From positions 1 through 64,000 of the forward strand of contig NZ_BMZD01000008.1 in the NCBI RefSeq assembly GCF_014652615.1: a stretch of DNA of 64,000 nt. Direction: 5' to 3'. This document shows positions 60,336-64,000 of this stretch, piece after piece. The notes under the pieces were generated by a model that was given only the letters and a program-made list of their open reading frames with translations, made no database searches and was not told the origin of the DNA. The stretch comes from Novosphingobium arvoryzae. GTDB taxonomy: Bacteria; Pseudomonadota; Alphaproteobacteria; Sphingomonadales; Sphingomonadaceae. Each line of letters opens with the position of its first letter. The stretch's first letter is position 1. A program made the translations under genes and the position numbers.

Positions 60336-61079
60336 ATGACGAGTTTGCAGCAACGCGTCGCCGTGATAACCGGCGGCGCGCGGGGGTTTGGCAAAGCCTT
60401 CGGGCACGCGCTGGCCGATCAGGGGATGAAAGTCATCCTGGTTGACCTCGATCTTGCGGCGGCCCGGCTGACCGCGGCAGAGATCGGGCCAAACGCCGAG
60501 GCGGCGGCCGGCGACGTCTCTGACGAGCAGGCCATGCATGACCTGATGCAGGATATCGCCAAGCGGTATGGCGGCATCGACATCCTGATCAACAATGCCG
60601 GAATACATTCGGCCGAGGCCAACAAGCCGATTGGCGAACTTGGCACGGCCCGGACGCGGCGGATGTTCGAGGTGAACATCTGGGGCGTGATCTATTGCAC
60701 GCTTGCCGCGCGGCCATTCATGGCGGGCCGGGAAGGCGCGGCAATCGTCAACATCTCGTCGATGGCGGCATATGGCTCGCAAATGGCGTATGGCGTGTCG
60801 AAGCTGGCCGTGCGCGGGCTGACGGTCTCGTTTGCGCACGAACTGGGTGGGGACGGGATCCGGGTGAACGCACTCGCGCCGGGCCTGATCCTGACCGACA
60901 CCATCCGCAACGAACTGTCCCCGGACGTCATGGCTCATGTCAAAGGGATGCAGATCGTGAAACGTGACGGCGCTGAACAGGACATTGTCAGCGCGATGCT
61001 ATGGCTGGTTTCGCCGGGCGCTAGCTTCGTGACCGGAGAGACGATCCGGGTCAGCGGCGGGGCCACGTTGCAGGTCTGA
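60336..61079 (+). CDS. SDR-family oxidoreductase
   Basis: 247 residues. TGGARGFG cofactor motif, LVDLD after strand two (NAD), NNAG, Ser in VNISSMAAYGS and YGVSK with Tyr/Lys. Normal classical SDR of FabG-like length. GAAAGGACG precedes the ATG as ribosome-binding site. It belongs to the operon of the unassigned gene at 59222 and is convergent with the MFS gene at 61106. Confidence 0.93.
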   Translation: MTSLQQRVAVITGGARGFGKAFGHALADQGMKVILVDLDLAAARLTAAEIGPNAEAAAGDVSDEQAMHDLMQDIAKRYGGIDILINNAGIHSAEANKPIGELGTARTRRMFEVNIWGVIYCTLAARPFMAGREGAAIVNISSMAAYGSQMAYGVSKLAVRGLTVSFAHELGGDGIRVNALAPGLILTDTIRNELSPDVMAHVKGMQIVKRDGAEQDIVSAMLWLVSPGASFVTGETIRVSGGATLQV

Positions 61080-61105
61080 TCGGCGGCGGGCGCGGAAAGG
61101 CCGCG

Positions 61106-62494
61106 TCAGCCCGGCGCTTTCCGTCCCGGCAGTGCCAGCGATACCAGCACCGCGCCGAATGACAGCGCAGTGATCGCGTCCAGCGTCACCTGATAGGCGA
61201 ACGGCGAGGGATAGGTTTCCCGGCCGTTCGTCACGCTGTCGATCGCCAGCAGGGTGGCGACCAGCTGCGATCCGATCCCCATGAACAGGCTGCGGATCAC
61301 GCCCAGCATTCCGGTGACTTCGCTGGTGCGCTGCGGCGGGGCGGCGGCGGCGATGATCGTCGGCGCGACCGCGAACAGCATTGTCGTGCCGAACGAGATC
61401 ACGATCAGTTCGGCGATGATGATGCCGACGCTGCTGGCGTCGATCAGCACCATGACCCAGCCCAGCGTGGTGATCAGTCCGCCTGTTACCATTGCAAACC
61501 GCCCGCCCCCGCGCCCGGTCAGCCAGCCGCCCAGCGGCCCGGCGAGGACCGAGGTGAGGTTGGACGGCAGCTTGGCAAAGCCCGCCACGGTGGCAGTGAG
61601 GCCCAGTCCGGCGACCGTCCAGGTGGGGGCTTGCAGCAGCAGCGAGAAGAACACTGTGATCTGCAAGGTTCCCATTGCGATCAGGGCGCTGGCCGCGCAG
61701 CACACGGCGATCGGGCGGCTCGCCAGCGCGCGGACGTCGATCAGCGGATTGGCGCTGCGCAGGCTGAGCTGCACCCACCACGCGCACAGCGCGATACCCG
61801 CCAGCAGCAGGCCCACGGCCTCGGCGCTGGCCCAGCCCCAGGCCTTGCCGCCCATCAGGTAGAGCAGGACCAGCGTCACGCCGGGTGCGAACAGCAGGCC
61901 CGACAGCCAGTCGATCGGCTCGCCCGAAACGCCGGTGGGCGAAACCGGCACCAGAACCCGCACGGCCAGCCAGGCCGCCGCGCAGAAGCTGGCACTGGCG
62001 GCGAAGATGCCGTGCCAGCTGAAGTGGTCAACAATCACGCCGCCCGCGATCAGTCCTGCCGCCGTGCCGACCGAAGCGCCCGAAATCATCAGGCCGATGC
62101 CGCTCGGCACGCGATCCGCGGGCAGGTTTTCGCGGACCAGCCCGATGCACAGCGGCAGGATCGTGGCCGTCACGCCTTGCAGCACCCGGCCTGCCAGCAG
62201 CATGGCGAACGAGTTGGACAGCGCGCTGATCAGCGATCCGATCGCGCCCCCGGTCAGCACGATCAGCAGCACGCGGCGGCGGCCATAAAGGTCGCCCAGC
62301 CGACCGACCACGGCCGACGCTGCCGCCCCGACAATCAGGAACCCCGTAACCAGCCAGCCGACCATCGCCGGATCGCGGAACTGCGCCACCAGCACTTTCA
62401 GCGCGGCAAGGATCATCGCGCTTTCGAACGCGCTGGCCATTTCGGCGACCCACAGCGCGGCGATCAGCCCCCAGGGCATACGCGCGGCGGTCAA
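61106..62494 (-). CDS. MFS efflux transporter, DHA2 (EmrB/QacA-like) family
   Basis: 462 residues, about 14 hydrophobic segments (visible in ALWVAEMASAFESAMILAAL, VGWLVTGFLIVGAAASAVVG and later repeats). The motif A region reads GRLGDLYGRRRVLL between segments 2 and 3. This is the drug/proton antiporter arrangement. Export of a toxic intermediate or substrate is likely; uptake is less so. Its start overlaps the end of the SDR gene at 62491 by 4 bases, in one minus-strand operon under the perfect palindrome at 63334-63350. Confidence 0.92.
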   Translation of the reverse strand: MTAARMPWGLIAALWVAEMASAFESAMILAALKVLVAQFRDPAMVGWLVTGFLIVGAAASAVVGRLGDLYGRRRVLLIVLTGGAIGSLISALSNSFAMLLAGRVLQGVTATILPLCIGLVRENLPADRVPSGIGLMISGASVGTAAGLIAGGVIVDHFSWHGIFAASASFCAAAWLAVRVLVPVSPTGVSGEPIDWLSGLLFAPGVTLVLLYLMGGKAWGWASAEAVGLLLAGIALCAWWVQLSLRSANPLIDVRALASRPIAVCCAASALIAMGTLQITVFFSLLLQAPTWTVAGLGLTATVAGFAKLPSNLTSVLAGPLGGWLTGRGGGRFAMVTGGLITTLGWVMVLIDASSVGIIIAELIVISFGTTMLFAVAPTIIAAAAPPQRTSEVTGMLGVIRSLFMGIGSQLVATLLAIDSVTNGRETYPSPFAYQVTLDAITALSFGAVLVSLALPGRKAPG

Positions 62495-63282
62495 GCGGAG
62501 GCCCCGGCAACGGCCTTTGCGCCTTCGGGCAGGCCTGCCTGCGCGGCGCGCACTTCGATCAGATCGACGCTGATGTCGCGCGGCAGCGCCAGCGCGGCGA
62601 CCAGCGCGCGCGCCATCGATTCGGGCGTGGCGGGTGAGCCGCTCATCGCGGCGTGGCCGGTGCTGAGGATCTTGGTATAGAACGCGGCCTTGGTTTCATC
62701 GGACCAGCTAGCCCCGCCCGCTCCGCCGGAGACAGAGCCTGACCGCAGGATGCCCACGCGGATGCCGTCGCTGCGCAGTTCTTCGCGCAGCCCTTCAGAC
62801 AGCGTCTCGACCGCCGCCTTGGTGGCGGCGTAGAGCGCCAGCATCGGGAAGGGCAGGCGCACCGATTCGCTGCTGATTGTGAAAATCTGGCCCTGCGCGG
62901 CGCGCAAGTGCGGGATTGCGGCGCGGATGATCCACGCGACGCCCAGCACATTCACATCGACGTGCGCGCGGATGATCTCGTCCGACCCGGTGTCGAACGC
63001 GAAGGGGTGATAGATCGCGGCGTTGTTCACCACCACGTCAATCCGGCCAAAGTGCGCGGCAGCAGCAGCGATGGCGGCGCTGGCCTGGTCTGACGAGGCG
63101 ACATCGCAGGGGATGGCCAGCACCGCATCGCCCAGCTCGGCCGCCAGCGCGTCAAGCTCTGCCGAAGCCCGGGCAAGGCACGCAACCTTCATGCCTGCCG
63201 CCACCAGCGCCGTCACAAAGTGCCGCCCCATGCCCTTCGACGCACCGGTGACGATCGCGACTTTGCCTGCCAGTTCGTGCAT
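62491..63282 (-). CDS. SDR-family oxidoreductase
   Basis: 263 residues. TGASKGMG cofactor motif, VVNNAA, Ser in FTISSESVRLP, and YAATK with Tyr/Lys. It is the first gene of an operon with the MFS exporter and divergent from the TetR gene at 63428. The shared 17-bp palindrome in the gap suggests this pair is the main target of that TetR. The substrate is unknown; perhaps it detoxifies a carbonyl which the exporter also handles. Confidence 0.92.
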   Translation of the reverse strand: MHELAGKVAIVTGASKGMGRHFVTALVAAGMKVACLARASAELDALAAELGDAVLAIPCDVASSDQASAAIAAAAAHFGRIDVVVNNAAIYHPFAFDTGSDEIIRAHVDVNVLGVAWIIRAAIPHLRAAQGQIFTISSESVRLPFPMLALYAATKAAVETLSEGLREELRSDGIRVGILRSGSVSGGAGGASWSDETKAAFYTKILSTGHAAMSGSPATPESMARALVAALALPRDISVDLIEVRAAQAGLPEGAKAVAGASA

Positions 63283-63333
63283 TTCCCAATTCTCCCAAGT
63301 GGTCCGGCGGGGTTCGGCCCCGCTCGTCCAGTT

Positions 63334-63350
63334 ATTGACGTTACGTCAAT
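63334..63350. promoter_or_regulatory. TetR-type operator ATTGACGT-T-ACGTCAAT
   Basis: Perfect 17-bp palindrome in the 145-base divergent promoter between the SDR/MFS operon (start 63282) and the TetR gene (start 63428). It recurs with two mismatches at 59096-59112. Confidence 0.75.
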
Positions 63351-63427
63351 TCCTTGCCTTATGGCAAGCAATCGGCGAAGAGATTTCAACCGGGCCGGGC
63401 ATTCCGGCCCCCGGAACAGCAACGACC

Positions 63428-64000
63428 ATGACCGCACCTGCGCAAACCAAGTCCAGACCTGCGCCGCGTCCTCGGCCTGACGCCTACAACCATTACGGCC
63501 AGAAGATCGGCTCGAAGGGGGAGCGCACCCGCCAGCTGTTGATCGATGTGACGGTTGACCTGCTGGAAACGCACGGCTTGCGCGATGTGTCGGTGGTGGA
63601 TGTGGCGCGCGCGGCCAATACCTCGCCCGCCACGTTCTATGTCTATTTTCGCGGCGTGCCAGAAGTGGTGCTGGCAGCGCTGGAAACCGCCTCGCAAACC
63701 TCGCCCGAACTGGAAGCGCTGCTGGGGCAGGACTGGCTTGCGCCGGGTGCAGCCCAGCACGCACTGCCGTTTGTGGAGGCTTATACGGCGCTGTGGAATC
63801 GCCACCGCACGATCTTTCGCGTCCGCAATCTGGCGGCGGAGGAGGGCGACGACCGGTTCTACAAGGCCCGGATGCAGGCGGCGACGCCGATGATGGGGGC
63901 GCTGACCGAGCAGATCGCGCGGGCACAGGCGGCTGGCCTTGCCCCGTCCGACCTGTCGGCGCGGGCCTGCGCCGGGACGATCCTGATGATGCTGGAGCGC
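63428..64000 (+). CDS. TetR-family regulator (cut by window end)
   Basis: 191 residues visible, open at the right edge with no stop. After a proline-rich leader (MTAPAQTKSRPAPRPRPDAY) and a GQKIGSKGERTRQLL segment comes the TetR helix-turn-helix with VSVVDVARAANTSPATFYVY. The ligand-binding domain begins near residue 80. It is divergent from the SDR/MFS operon with a perfect palindrome between, the classic arrangement for a local repressor of an exporter operon. Confidence 0.9.
   Translation, partial: MTAPAQTKSRPAPRPRPDAYNHYGQKIGSKGERTRQLLIDVTVDLLETHGLRDVSVVDVARAANTSPATFYVYFRGVPEVVLAALETASQTSPELEALLGQDWLAPGAAQHALPFVEAYTALWNRHRTIFRVRNLAAEEGDDRFYKARMQAATPMMGALTEQIARAQAAGLAPSDLSARACAGTILMMLER

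Noticed and set aside
1..64000. CRISPR arrays, rRNA, tRNA and complete insertion sequences
   Set aside because: No regularly spaced repeats, conserved rRNA or tRNA segments, or transposase genes were found on reading both strands.

Overview
The window looks like chromosomal or large-plasmid DNA from a high-GC alphaproteobacterium of the sphingomonad type (Novosphingobium/Sphingobium-like). This is inferred from the paired large TonB-dependent receptors, the density of SDR, acyl-CoA and P450 genes, and the codon usage. No rRNA, tRNA, CRISPR array or complete insertion sequence is visible. About 60 protein genes fill roughly 95% of the 64 kb. Nearly all are catabolic enzymes, transporters or regulators, so this reads as a catabolic island for a hydrophobic, probably alicyclic (terpenoid- or steroid-like) substrate. 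The substrate itself cannot be read from the sequence.

Layout. (a) 0-1.4 kb: a P4-type integrase that has lost its C-terminal catalytic part, then a strong terminator. (b) 1.4-7.9 kb: a minus-strand uptake block with a TonB receptor, an MFS carrier, a FadR/GntR regulator with a TGGTATTACCA operator, and an SLC13-type permease. (c) 8.5-24.7 kb: a module probably under one TetR regulator (19246-19899). It holds a TonB receptor, a 4-hydroxyacetophenone-monooxygenase-like Baeyer-Villiger enzyme, an operon of two SDRs, an alpha/beta esterase and two small alpha-beta-barrel proteins, a quinone-reductase-like MDR, a putative Fe(II) oxygenase, a P450 with its ferredoxin, a GMC oxidoreductase and a zinc alcohol dehydrogenase. 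Four copies of a 16-bp palindrome (RTRAGT-N4-ACTYAC) sit in its divergent promoters. (d) 25-61 kb: a CoA-thioester module. It has three acyl-CoA ligases, two two-subunit acyl-CoA dehydrogenases, enoyl-CoA hydratases, a MaoC-type double-hotdog protein, SDRs, a thioesterase, two thiolase-fold proteins each paired with a DUF35 zinc-ribbon/OB-fold partner, CaiB/BaiF CoA-transferases, amidohydrolases, a second P450 and an aldehyde dehydrogenase. Seven copies of a TATAAC-N3-GTTA-like operator occur, at six divergent promoters and in front of the FCD-type GntR gene at 46432, so that protein is the likely master regulator. (e) 61-64 kb: an efflux MFS, an SDR and a second TetR gene cut by the window end, with a 17-bp palindrome (ATTGACGT-T-ACGTCAAT) that recurs at 59096-59112.

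A plausible route (inference): uptake through the TonB receptors; hydroxylation by P450 plus ferredoxin; oxidation to a ketone by the GMC or zinc dehydrogenase; Baeyer-Villiger insertion of oxygen; ester or lactone hydrolysis; oxidation and CoA activation of the acid; then beta-oxidation-like rounds using the paired acyl-CoA dehydrogenases, the hydratases and the SDRs. The final C-C cleavage may be by Cys-less thiolase/DUF35 pairs acting as retro-aldolases, as in actinobacterial steroid side-chain degradation. No ring-cleaving dioxygenase and no ferredoxin reductase is seen here.
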